DNA of 12,908 nucleotides from a candidate division GN15 bacterium (GTDB lineage Bacteria; Zixibacteria; MSB-5A5; GN15; FEB-12). Positions 1-6,231 of this stretch are shown piece by piece. The position numbers and the translations under genes were made by a program. Positions within the stretch are counted from its first letter, which is position 1. The number at the start of each line of letters is the position of its first letter. The stretch covers positions 1 through 12,908 of the forward strand of contig WJKG01000221.1 in assembly GCA_014729205.1 (NCBI GenBank). Direction: 5' to 3'. Below the pieces are notes generated by a model. It was given only the letters and a program-made list of their open reading frames with translations. It did not search any database and was not told the origin of the DNA.

Positions 1-484
1 CGATTAGCAAGACCAGAACACCTACCGGCACAAGGGCAATAAAGGCCAGTACTATTGGTATAGTGAAGGCTGTTATCAGGACAATAATGGCAAACGTGAA
101 CAGGATCCCCAGAAAGAGCATGCGCCAGAAGAAACGGACTCCCTCACCGAACGAATCGCTGAATCGGTAGCTGCCGCCGCGAGTGAGCTTGTTGATTGCA
201 TCGATCAGCGCCCCCTTGCAGATGACATTGAGCACAATCATAGTCAGGATGAACAGCAAACCGAAGAGGATGACGAATATCATAATCTCCGGGTGCTGCT
301 GCACGAAGTCGACTATGCGGTCACTGTCGACGGCGCTTACTTCGGAGTCGGAATCACTGAAGCCAAAGTTGGGCCCGGATACAGCCGTACCACCCGCTGC
401 GAAAAGCCCAAGCAGCCAGAGTGACTTATGCTTCCACGCCAGCCGAAATGACGTCCTTACTATCTCCCCGTAGTTCATATTCAT
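1..484 (-). CDS. Polytopic membrane protein, N-terminal part (runs off the left edge)
   Basis: Reading the minus strand from an ATG at 484-482 gives an open frame of 161 codons with no stop before the window edge, so the C-terminus is missing. The protein begins MNMNYGEIVRTSFRLAWKHK. It has a short hydrophobic stretch near residues 22-34, an acidic serine/aspartate-rich loop (about 40-55), a strong membrane segment near 67-88, and a long hydrophobic region from about 120 onward. The opening NYGEI-R-SFR-AW-KSLW-LGLF resembles a widespread class of uncharacterised bacterial membrane proteins whose first segment follows a short amphipathic helix. No catalytic motif is visible, so no function is assigned. 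An AGG lies 9 bases before the ATG. A second in-frame ATG at 478 is also possible. A plausible promoter lies upstream at 525-554. Confidence is high that the gene is real and low on its role. Confidence 0.75.
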   Translation of the reverse strand, partial: MNMNYGEIVRTSFRLAWKHKSLWLLGLFAAGGTAVSGPNFGFSDSDSEVSAVDSDRIVDFVQQHPEIMIFVILFGLLFILTMIVLNVICKGALIDAINKLTRGGSYRFSDSFGEGVRFFWRMLFLGILFTFAIIVLITAFTIPIVLAFIALVPVGVLVLLI

Positions 485-524
485 ATCTTGAAACCTATCT
501 GCCAGAATTGTCGCTCTGCATAAT

Positions 525-554
525 ACTATACTGAGGAAGATCGGTGGAATTCAA
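525..554 (-). promoter_or_regulatory. Candidate sigma-70-type promoter for the membrane protein gene
   Basis: On the minus strand, TTGAAT (554-549) and TATAGT (530-525) are separated by 18 bases, about 40 bases upstream of the ATG at 484. The match to the -35/-10 consensus is fair and the position is right. It is judged by eye only. Confidence 0.4.
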
Positions 555-635
555 CCTATTTCTATACAAGGCGTTCCTTTGCATTGACATTCAGAGGTTG
601 ATTCACTCTGGTACCTGATATACCTTTACCGGATC

Positions 636-1007
636 ATGATACGCCTGAGCAACAACAATCTTCGCCGGGTGCTGCAGGTATTGGGGCCTTCGGTGTTCCT
701 TCTGCTGTTGGTGAGTTGCCAGGACGGCACGCAATACCAGGAGGGCACGGCTTACGCCGATAGCTTGATCCTGGTGCAGATCGCACCGGATTCGGTTACT
801 GTGCTGGAGTTGCTCGAGCGCGACCATGAGGTACAGTATACATCGTCGGCGATGGGAGCATTTGTCGATATGATCGACTCTGTTGGCGGTGATGAGGCGT
901 ACTTCTGGCTCTACTCCGTAAACAGTGAGATGGGTCAGACCGCCGCTGACAAGCATATACTGGACCCCGGTGATACGGTGAAATGGCATTACCAGTTGGC
1001 CCCATAG
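636..1007 (+). CDS. Small lipoprotein with a DUF4430-like domain
   Basis: This 123-residue protein has a signal peptide with a lipobox (L25-V26-S27-C28), so it should be a lipoprotein anchored by Cys28. The mature part, about residues 40-123, resembles DUF4430, the small beta-rich domain related to the C-terminal domain of transcobalamin and also found in bacterial surface proteins. Supporting features are a 'MGAFVDMIDSVGG' segment, an aromatic 'YFWLYSVN' strand, and the closing 'L-PGDTVKWHYQL' strand, where a GD-V-W-Y pattern is typical. The function of such free-standing copies is unknown; cobalamin or ligand binding should not be assumed. The gene ends 21 bases before kdsA on the same strand, so it may be co-transcribed with the Kdo genes. 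The ribosome-binding site is weak and no better in-frame start is seen. Confidence 0.75.
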   Translation: MIRLSNNNLRRVLQVLGPSVFLLLLVSCQDGTQYQEGTAYADSLILVQIAPDSVTVLELLERDHEVQYTSSAMGAFVDMIDSVGGDEAYFWLYSVNSEMGQTAADKHILDPGDTVKWHYQLAP

Positions 1008-1028
1008 AGAAGAGAAGCTGCGACGAAT

Positions 1029-1838
1029 ATGATTGAACAGACACTAAGGCGAATCGAACAAGGCGACTTCTTTCTGTTAGCCGGACCATGTGCCGTAGAA
1101 GATGAACACGTCTGCCTGCAGATCGCGCAGACAATGGCCGAACTGTGCCAGAAGCATGACATACCATATGTCTTCAAGGCCTCGTACAAGAAGGCGAACA
1201 GGCTCTCGCATGGATCGTTCGCAACGATCGGTGTCGAGGAAGCCCTGCGTATTCTGGCCAAGGTGAAGACCGAGCTCAACCTGCCTATAATCACCGATGT
1301 TCACGAAACTACCGAGATCAAACCGGTCGCACAGGTGGCCGACATTCTGCAGATTCCGGCATTCCTGTGCCGCCAGACCGACCTGGTAGTACAGGCAGCG
1401 GCTACCGGAAAATGGGTGAATATCAAGAAGGGGCAGTTTCTGGCACCGGATGATATGGCCAAGATTGCGGCCAAAGCTCGATCGGATCGTGTTATGCTGA
1501 CCGAACGAGGTACCAGTTTCGGCTATCATTCACTTGTAGTGGACTTCCGCTCACTACTCATTATGGCCGAAAGCGGATATCCTGTGGTGTACGATGCCAC
1601 CCACTCTTTGCAGCTACCCGGTGGCGGCGGCAGAGTGTCGACCGGGCAACCTGAGTACGTTGTCCCTATGGCCAGAGCTGCGATGGCAGTGGGGGTCAAT
1701 GGGTTGTTTGTAGAGACGCATCCTGACCCCGCTCAGGCCCGCTCCGATGCCGGCGCCATGCTGCCATTGGAGCAGATGTCATCGCTGTTGGATCAGATCA
1801 TGATTATCCGCACGGCAAGAAAAGAGGCGCAATCGTGA
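1029..1838 (+). CDS. kdsA: 3-deoxy-8-phosphooctulonate synthase (Kdo-8-phosphate synthase)
   Basis: KdsA condenses phosphoenolpyruvate with arabinose-5-phosphate to give Kdo-8-phosphate, a cytosolic step toward the LPS inner core. The 269 residues match the family's usual length of about 270-285 and cover a complete TIM barrel. Visible motifs are the LLAGPCAVE strand (16-24), KANR (55-58), TDVHE (89-93) and the VETHPDP segment (228-234). Cys21, His192, Glu229 and Asp240 correspond to the metal ligands of metal-dependent enzymes such as that of Aquifex, where metal-independent enzymes carry Asn in place of the Cys; this one should therefore be metal-dependent. The loop after KANR reads LSHGSF rather than the usual SSIHSFRG-type sequence. 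The gene overlaps kdsC by 4 bases and sits in an LPS block, which fixes it as KdsA rather than a DAHP synthase. Confidence 0.95.
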   Translation: MIEQTLRRIEQGDFFLLAGPCAVEDEHVCLQIAQTMAELCQKHDIPYVFKASYKKANRLSHGSFATIGVEEALRILAKVKTELNLPIITDVHETTEIKPVAQVADILQIPAFLCRQTDLVVQAAATGKWVNIKKGQFLAPDDMAKIAAKARSDRVMLTERGTSFGYHSLVVDFRSLLIMAESGYPVVYDATHSLQLPGGGGRVSTGQPEYVVPMARAAMAVGVNGLFVETHPDPAQARSDAGAMLPLEQMSSLLDQIMIIRTARKEAQS

Positions 1839-2365
1839 GCAAGCTCTCGCGCGATGAAGTAGTCAAGCAGTTGCGTTCAATCAAGTTGCTGGCGCTGGAT
1901 GTTGACGGTGTCTTGACCGATGACACCCTGCTGTTCGGTCCCGACGGGTTCGAGGCGAAGCGGTTCAATATCTCCGATGGTCTCTATATGGTGCTTGCCC
2001 AGAGAGCAGGCCTGGAGATTGCCATCATCTCGGGACGGTACTCGCCGGCAACAGATTCACGGATGACGGATCTGGGTATCAAGCATGTTCTGCAGAAGAA
2101 GCTCGACAAAACAAAGCAGATTGCGCCGCTCATGGAGACACTGAATCTTGAGTACGCGGATATCGCCTTCATGGGCAACGAGATACTGGATATCAAGCTC
2201 TCGCAGAAGGTAGGACTTGCGATAGGTGTCGCCGACTCCTGCAAGGAACTGCTCGACGTGGTTGATTACGTCACCGAGCGCAAAGGTGGCGAGGGTGCCG
2301 TGCGCGAAGTGCTGGAGCTTTGGTTTGACGCGATCGGTAAGAGTGCGCAGGAGTTCCTGGTATGA
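1835..2365 (+). CDS. kdsC: 3-deoxy-D-manno-octulosonate 8-phosphate phosphatase (HAD family)
   Basis: KdsC hydrolyses Kdo-8-phosphate to free Kdo and phosphate, the step after KdsA. The 176-residue protein is a cap-less HAD phosphatase, normally a tetramer. Motif I is LDVDGVLTD with Asp22 (nucleophile) and Asp24 (acid/base). Motif II is the IISGR segment (64-68). A lysine for motif III lies around 89-94, and the C-terminal tail has the family's GG-GAVRE signature (151-158). Motif IV reads GNEILD (114-119) instead of the usual GDD-ND form, so the first acidic Mg-binding residue is Asn and the next is Glu. Related N-acylneuraminate-type phosphatases also carry GND here, so activity is still likely. 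The start is a GTG overlapping the kdsA stop by 4 bases, with GAGG at 1823-1826. It overlaps kdsD by ATGA. Confidence 0.92.
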   Translation: MSKLSRDEVVKQLRSIKLLALDVDGVLTDDTLLFGPDGFEAKRFNISDGLYMVLAQRAGLEIAIISGRYSPATDSRMTDLGIKHVLQKKLDKTKQIAPLMETLNLEYADIAFMGNEILDIKLSQKVGLAIGVADSCKELLDVVDYVTERKGGEGAVREVLELWFDAIGKSAQEFLV

Positions 2366-3327
2366 GCGAGTATCGCGAGTACGCCCGCGAAGTGATCAAA
2401 GCCGAGTCTCAGGCAGTTGCCGATCTGGCGGAGCGTCTGGACGAGAGTTTCGATAAGGCAATCGACGCCATCTACAGTTGCGACGGGCGTGTGATAGTCT
2501 CTGGCATGGGTAAATCCGGTTTGGTTGGTAAGAAAATGGTGGCTACGTTCAATTCCACTGGAGTTGCCTCGTTCTTCCTGCATCCCGCGGAGGCAATGCA
2601 CGGCGATCTGGGGTTGATGAAATCCGAGGACATACTGCTGCTGATTTCGAAGTCCGGCCGCCTGGCCGAGGCGGAACCGGTGCTGGCGGCTGCCCGACGG
2701 TTGGGCGTTAAGGTCATTGGACTGACAGGGACGCTGGAATCGGAGCTCAGCGAACGGGCAGACATCGTGCTGGACTGCTCGGTTAGCCGCGAGGCCGGCC
2801 CAAACAACCTGGTACCTACCTCTTCGAGCACGGTTGCGCTGGTGATGGGTGATGCCCTGGCTATGGCGCTTCTGAAGGCCAACAAGTTTACGCCTGAAGA
2901 TTTCGCCCAATTACATCCCGGTGGCGCTCTGGGGCTGAGGCTGCTCAAACGGGTAAGCGAGTTGCATCACACCGGTGATGCAATACCACTGGTCACGCCA
3001 GAAACGCCCATAAACGAGTTGATACTGGTGATGACCTCGAAACGGCTCGGCTGTGTGCTCACGACCGACAGTGAAAAACGTGTGAGCGGTATCTTCACTG
3101 ATGGCGATCTACGTCGACTGGTCGAGAAGCGACCGGACTACGCATCGATGAAGGCGCGTGAAGTGATGATCCCCAATCCCAAGACGGTCTCCTGCAACGC
3201 AGTACTCGATGCTGCCCTGGCGTTGATGGAGGGGCACACTATCACCCAGTTGGCGACGGTCGACGATGATGATCGCCTGGTAGGCATATTGCACCTGCAC
3301 GATATTCTGCGCTCCAAACTGGTCTGA
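2362..3327 (+). CDS. kdsD: D-arabinose-5-phosphate isomerase (SIS domain plus two CBS domains)
   Basis: This enzyme interconverts ribulose-5-phosphate and arabinose-5-phosphate, supplying the substrate of KdsA. The 321 residues match the KdsD/KpsF family length. The SIS domain covers about 30-175 and carries SGMGKSG (47-53), SKSG (96-99) and EAGPNNLVPTSSS (144-156). A CBS pair follows at about 205-260 and 268-321. Lys51, Glu103, Glu144 and His185 align, at a constant offset of 8, with the E. coli KdsD catalytic residues Lys59, Glu111, Glu152 and His193. The family's usual SGET-type stretch is SGRL here, and EACPNN is EAGPNN. It overlaps kdsC by 4 bases and is followed after 2 bases by the acyltransferase gene, consistent with one operon. 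A capsule-specific paralogue (KpsF) cannot be excluded, but the neighbours favour KdsD. Confidence 0.94.
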   Translation: MSEYREYAREVIKAESQAVADLAERLDESFDKAIDAIYSCDGRVIVSGMGKSGLVGKKMVATFNSTGVASFFLHPAEAMHGDLGLMKSEDILLLISKSGRLAEAEPVLAAARRLGVKVIGLTGTLESELSERADIVLDCSVSREAGPNNLVPTSSSTVALVMGDALAMALLKANKFTPEDFAQLHPGGALGLRLLKRVSELHHTGDAIPLVTPETPINELILVMTSKRLGCVLTTDSEKRVSGIFTDGDLRRLVEKRPDYASMKAREVMIPNPKTVSCNAVLDAALALMEGHTITQLATVDDDDRLVGILHLHDILRSKLV

Positions 3328-3329
3328 TC

Positions 3330-4238
3330 ATGTCTCGGGCGAAACAGCTCAAACGTTCGCTGGTATTCCACCTCACCCATCTGTTGCATATTTCATTCAA
3401 TCGATTGCCGCGTAGACTGGCACGATTTCTGGGCGGCTGGATAGCGCTGGCCGCCTGGTTCTTCATCACAAAAGACCAGCACAAGGTTCACCGACATTTG
3501 AGCTTGGCGTACGGCGATCGCCTGACCGACAGCCAGAAGCGCGTTCTCGGGCGAGAGTTCTATGTTAACACGGGCCGTTTTCTCGTCGATGTCATGCGAT
3601 GTCGGCGTCACTATGAGCGGGAAATCAGACCGTACGTGACGGTCGTTGGTCGCCGTCATCTGGACGAGGCCTACGGACTTGGTCGCGGCGTGGTCTGTGT
3701 GACCGGACATATCGGGGCTTATGAGCTTCTGGCCGTCCACATGGCGATACAGGGCTATCCCGTGGCGGTCGTGGGGCGCAAATTGTACGAATCGCGGCTG
3801 GATCGGTTGCTGGTGGACCACCGTCTGGCCATGGGATTGGTCAATTATACGACAACCGATCCGCCGGCCCGACTCCTGAGCTGGCTTCGTACGGGTGGGT
3901 TACTGGGGGTGCTGATCGATACGGACTCTCCTCGCGTCCGTGGCGAGCATTTGAGCATGTTCGCGAGACCGGCGTACACGCCGGTCGGTCAGACGATTCT
4001 GGCCATGCGAGCGGGAGCACCCATTGTCTGTATGGTTTGCATGCAGACACCTCAGGCGACGTATCGGATAGAGGTGGCCCCGCCCATTGACACGCGAAAT
4101 GTCCCGCACACGCAGGAAAGCGTGCACCGAATCACACAGCAATGTGTTGAACAATTGCAGCACTACATCGAGAAGGACCTCAGTCAGTGGATCTGGTTGC
4201 ACAATCGCTGGCACACGCGATACCGAGAATTCGCTTGA
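3330..4238 (+). CDS. LpxL/HtrB-like lipid A (or lysophospholipid) acyltransferase
   Basis: This 302-residue protein resembles the LpxL/LpxM/HtrB acyltransferase family (also called LABLAT), which transfers acyl chains to Kdo2-lipid IVA at the inner membrane. It starts with a basic segment and a hydrophobic membrane anchor at about 28-47. The catalytic H-x4-D/E motif is visible as His127-I-G-A-Y-Glu132, after a VVCVTG strand as in the family. Downstream are the expected VAVVGRKLY segment (144-153), a GVLIDTDSPRVRG-type stretch and an AGAPIVCMV strand. The length is normal for the family (about 300). It begins 2 bases after the kdsD stop, so it is almost certainly co-expressed with Kdo synthesis, which fits Kdo-dependent late acylation. 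The exact acyl donor and whether it acts first (LpxL) or second (LpxM) cannot be told, so no symbol is given. Confidence 0.85.
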   Translation: MSRAKQLKRSLVFHLTHLLHISFNRLPRRLARFLGGWIALAAWFFITKDQHKVHRHLSLAYGDRLTDSQKRVLGREFYVNTGRFLVDVMRCRRHYEREIRPYVTVVGRRHLDEAYGLGRGVVCVTGHIGAYELLAVHMAIQGYPVAVVGRKLYESRLDRLLVDHRLAMGLVNYTTTDPPARLLSWLRTGGLLGVLIDTDSPRVRGEHLSMFARPAYTPVGQTILAMRAGAPIVCMVCMQTPQATYRIEVAPPIDTRNVPHTQESVHRITQQCVEQLQHYIEKDLSQWIWLHNRWHTRYREFA

Positions 4239-4292
4239 CTTGCCGGTAAAAAAGGCAACCTTACGCGCCGATACTTGTCAAAGTAAGGAACT

Positions 4293-4844
4293 ATGCGAAT
4301 ATTCAACTATATACTCGTCATGGCTGCCCTCATACTGTCGGTGGCCTGCTCCGATCCCGATCGCACGTCCAATGATAGCGCTCGTACGGATACCCTGTTG
4401 CCGGATTCAGAACTCACCGGAGCCCGAATCTTCCTGTACGACGGCGAACGTCGGACGGCGGAGATTGTGTCCGCCCGCATTGTCAAATTCTCGGAAATCG
4501 ATTCAACCATGGCGTATGATGTCGATGTCAATGTGCTCGACACTGCCGGTGAGGTGACTACCCACGTAGTTGGTGACTCGGGAGTGATCCGTGAGTCGAC
4601 CGGCTTCATGGACCTATATGGGAATGTGGTGCTGACAACCCAGGACACGGCCGTGTTGCAGACGGACTATTTGTTCTGGGACTCGCACGAAGAGAAGATC
4701 CGTACCGATGCTTTTGTCCGCATCACCAAGAATGAGGATGTTGTTACCGGGTGGGGCCTTCGGGCAAACGAAGACCTGAGCCGGATCAAGATCCTGAGAA
4801 AGGTGTCTGGCACAATAACTGACACTCGGTCAGACTCCCTGTAA
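4293..4844 (+). CDS. lptC: LptC-like LPS export periplasmic protein
   Basis: The 183-residue product has an N-terminal hydrophobic segment (about 5-18) followed by Cys19, in the context L-S-V-A-C. This is either a slightly off-consensus lipobox or the uncleaved membrane anchor typical of LptC. The rest is a soluble beta-rich domain. Residues about 40-170 match the pattern of LptC/YrbK proteins: 'GARIFLYDGERRTAEI', then 'VDVNVLDTAGEVTT', 'GDSGVIRESTGFMDLYGNVVLTTQDTAVLQTDYLFWD' in part, and a late 'ITKNEDVVTGWGLRANEDL' stretch. These repeated strand motifs belong to the LptA/LptC fold. LptC bridges the LptBFG transporter to LptA in LPS transport. A TAAGGA lies just before the ATG. The gap of 54 bases from the acyltransferase gene and the LPS neighbours support the call. 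A terminator follows, and lptA and lptB are absent here. Confidence 0.8.
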   Translation: MRIFNYILVMAALILSVACSDPDRTSNDSARTDTLLPDSELTGARIFLYDGERRTAEIVSARIVKFSEIDSTMAYDVDVNVLDTAGEVTTHVVGDSGVIRESTGFMDLYGNVVLTTQDTAVLQTDYLFWDSHEEKIRTDAFVRITKNEDVVTGWGLRANEDLSRIKILRKVSGTITDTRSDSL

Positions 4845-4846
4845 CC

Positions 4847-4914
4847 CAAGATCTTGTCCCCCCTTAGAGCGAACCCGCCAGAGCCGCCAACGTTGGCAAA
4901 GTCCCCCTTGGAGC
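4847..4914. repeat. Palindrome-rich spacer with a duplicated GTCCCCC(C)TT(A/G)GAGC unit
   Basis: Directly behind lptC lie two perfect palindromes, CAAGATCTTG (4847-4856) and GCCAACGTTGGC (4886-4897). Two near-copies of one unit, GTCCCCCCTTAGAGC (4856-4870) and GTCCCCCTTGGAGC (4901-4914), are in direct orientation 45 bases apart. This architecture looks like an interspersed intergenic repeat. Whether it recurs in the genome cannot be seen from one window. Confidence 0.45.
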
Positions 4915-4937
4915 CCGCTTCGGCGTTGCTTTTTTTT
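4911..4937 (+). terminator. Rho-independent terminator after the Kdo/LPS block
   Basis: Arms 4911-4918 and 4923-4931 pair around a TTCG tetraloop (4919-4922): CGC/GCG next to the loop, then a small internal loop, then GAGC with GCTT. Eight T residues (4930-4937) follow directly. This is a convincing intrinsic terminator and marks the end of the lptC transcript. Confidence 0.7.
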
Positions 4938-4954
4938 AGCGCGTGTGCTATACT
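4926..4954 (+). promoter_or_regulatory. Promoter for the comEA-like/pilM-like/coaD run
   Basis: TATACT (4949-4954) is a strong -10, 17 bases downstream of TTGCTT (4926-4931), a weak -35. The -35 lies inside the preceding terminator, so the two elements overlap. Transcription would start near 4961, which places the ATG at 4979 as the first usable start. Confidence 0.5.
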
Positions 4955-4978
4955 GCGCACGAGATTACAGTAGGGTCT

Positions 4979-5359
4979 ATGGCTTCAGTAAGTTCATATT
5001 TTTCGTTTTCATCTCGCCAATTGCGATTCGTCTCGATTCTCGCGGCGACTGCTGTCATTATGGGCGGCTACCTATTCCTGAAAAGCTACGCTCAGCCGGG
5101 ACCGGGTCGGCTTGACCTGGCTGTTCATATCGGCGACCAAAAACAGCAGTTCACCGGTACCTTCATCATCGATCCCAACACCTCCCCGGCCGATTCTCTG
5201 GAACTGCTGCCCGGCATAGGTCCGGTCCTCGCGGGAAGGATCGTCGAATATCGGGTACGGGCGCCGTTTGAGAGGGAGATCGATGTCACCGATGTGCACG
5301 GGATCGGCCCCAAGCTCTATGAGCGCATCAAGCCCTATCTCAGAGTGAGACGCTATTAA
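4979..5359 (+). CDS. Membrane-anchored helix-hairpin-helix protein, ComEA-like
   Basis: With the ATG at 4979 the protein has 126 residues. An in-frame upstream start at 4943 is rejected because it lies within the promoter. There is one membrane anchor at about 16-35, then a short beta-type stretch (about 44-66), and two helix-hairpin-helix motifs: ADSLELLPGIG (71-81) followed by a basic helix, and DVHGIGPKLYERIKPYL (105-121). This tandem HhH layout with an N-terminal anchor is that of ComEA, the periplasmic DNA receptor of natural transformation. HhH pairs bind DNA backbones non-specifically. No SLBB domain is seen. It shares one base with the next gene, a PilM-like protein, which supports a pilus/competence setting. 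Related HhH domains occur in GspK-like and other proteins, so DNA uptake remains inference. Confidence 0.75.
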   Translation: MASVSSYFSFSSRQLRFVSILAATAVIMGGYLFLKSYAQPGPGRLDLAVHIGDQKQQFTGTFIIDPNTSPADSLELLPGIGPVLAGRIVEYRVRAPFEREIDVTDVHGIGPKLYERIKPYLRVRRY

Positions 5360-6231
5360 TGGAGTCGATGGTAACAGTCGGGATTGACCGTCGCAATGAC
5401 ACTGCTTACGCTGCCAGGGTCAAGATTGGGTCGGGTCGACCACAGATCATGGCACTGGTACGGTCGGATAGTCAGCATCTGGTTGATCACGACCTTCTTC
5501 GCGACAGCGAACTGGTCTTCTCTGTTCCGGACGCCGAGGCCGCCGTACATCGATTCCATGTGGACTCTCATGACACGTCGGAGGTGGATCTCAAGGCACG
5601 ATTTGAACTGGCCCAGTCTCTTCCGGATGATGAATCGGCTTTTGTCTATGACACGGTTGTCAGTGACTCACCTCACTGCTGTCTGGGGATGGTCATGCGG
5701 CGCAAGCGGTTGGAGGAACTCATGCCACTGCGGTATCCCGGGCTTTATGTGGGAGCTCACACCGGGCCCAGTCGTCTTCGAGCGGTGGCGCTCGGCTACG
5801 GTTACCTGGGCTTCTGCCGTCCGGCCGGTGGTGAGTTTGTGTGCCTGGCCGACTTTGCTGATACGCAGGCGTCGCTTTGTTTCGTCTACAAGGGGAGGGT
5901 TATTGGTCTCGGGTATCTCGGCAGCGAATACATGAACACTGGAGATGTATCAGGGCTGCGTCGGCTCGGAATCGAGTTCAAGACGGTGGTGAGTTTTCAA
6001 TCGGACGGTCTGTTTGAGCGTGGGGTATCAGTACCCCTGTCCCGGATACTGATCACGGGCGATAACGACGGGCGGATCGCCGAGGAGTTGGCGGGCCATT
6101 TCACCGCTCAGGTGGACCATCCGCAGATTAATCCCGGCTTCTTTTCGGATCCCGCCAGGAGCCCGTCGCGACCACTGGGTGAGTACCTGGTAGCACTCGG
6201 TTTGACACTTGAGGAAGGACAAATAGGATGA
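5359..6231 (+). CDS. Shortened PilM-like actin-fold protein
   Basis: This 290-residue protein looks like a diverged PilM, the cytoplasmic actin-like ATPase that anchors the type IV pilus inner-membrane complex through PilN. Parts that line up with PilM from memory are: the first strand pair VTVGIDRRNDTAYAARV (5-21), the LVFSVPDAEAAVHRFHV segment (52-68), the ELAQSLPDDESAFVYDTV stretch (84-100, PilM E-A---PF---VLDY), a second nucleotide-site strand FVCLADFADTQASLCFV (160-176), an ILITGDNDGRIAEEL segment (230-243; PilM LLGGGS) and the closing EYLVALGLTL (275-284). It is about 60-90 residues shorter than typical PilM, because the helical stretch between about 195 and 228 is compressed. The glycines of two phosphate-binding loops are changed, so ATP binding is doubtful. 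No pilN, pilO or pilQ follows. Its ATG shares one base with the upstream stop, and its own stop overlaps coaD by 4 bases. Confidence 0.55.
   Translation: MESMVTVGIDRRNDTAYAARVKIGSGRPQIMALVRSDSQHLVDHDLLRDSELVFSVPDAEAAVHRFHVDSHDTSEVDLKARFELAQSLPDDESAFVYDTVVSDSPHCCLGMVMRRKRLEELMPLRYPGLYVGAHTGPSRLRAVALGYGYLGFCRPAGGEFVCLADFADTQASLCFVYKGRVIGLGYLGSEYMNTGDVSGLRRLGIEFKTVVSFQSDGLFERGVSVPLSRILITGDNDGRIAEELAGHFTAQVDHPQINPGFFSDPARSPSRPLGEYLVALGLTLEEGQIG

Noticed and set aside
183..473. 96-codon plus-strand open frame at the left edge
   Set aside because: It is opposite the membrane-protein gene, whose minus-strand reading shows proper membrane segments. The plus-strand product is serine/threonine-rich with no motif.
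584..612. Perfect TTGACA (584-589) upstream of the DUF4430 lipoprotein gene as a promoter
   Set aside because: No acceptable -10 sequence lies 16-18 bases downstream (TCTGGT at the expected place), so it is not called.
2266..2910. 214-codon minus-strand open frame opposite kdsC/kdsD
   Set aside because: It spans the junction of two well-identified genes, shows no family motif and no ribosome-binding site, and has the composition of a reverse-frame shadow.
4943..4978. Upstream start for the ComEA-like gene adding 12 residues
   Set aside because: The added codons overlap the -10 box (4949-4954), so they would not be in the transcript. The ATG at 4979 gives a normal membrane anchor.
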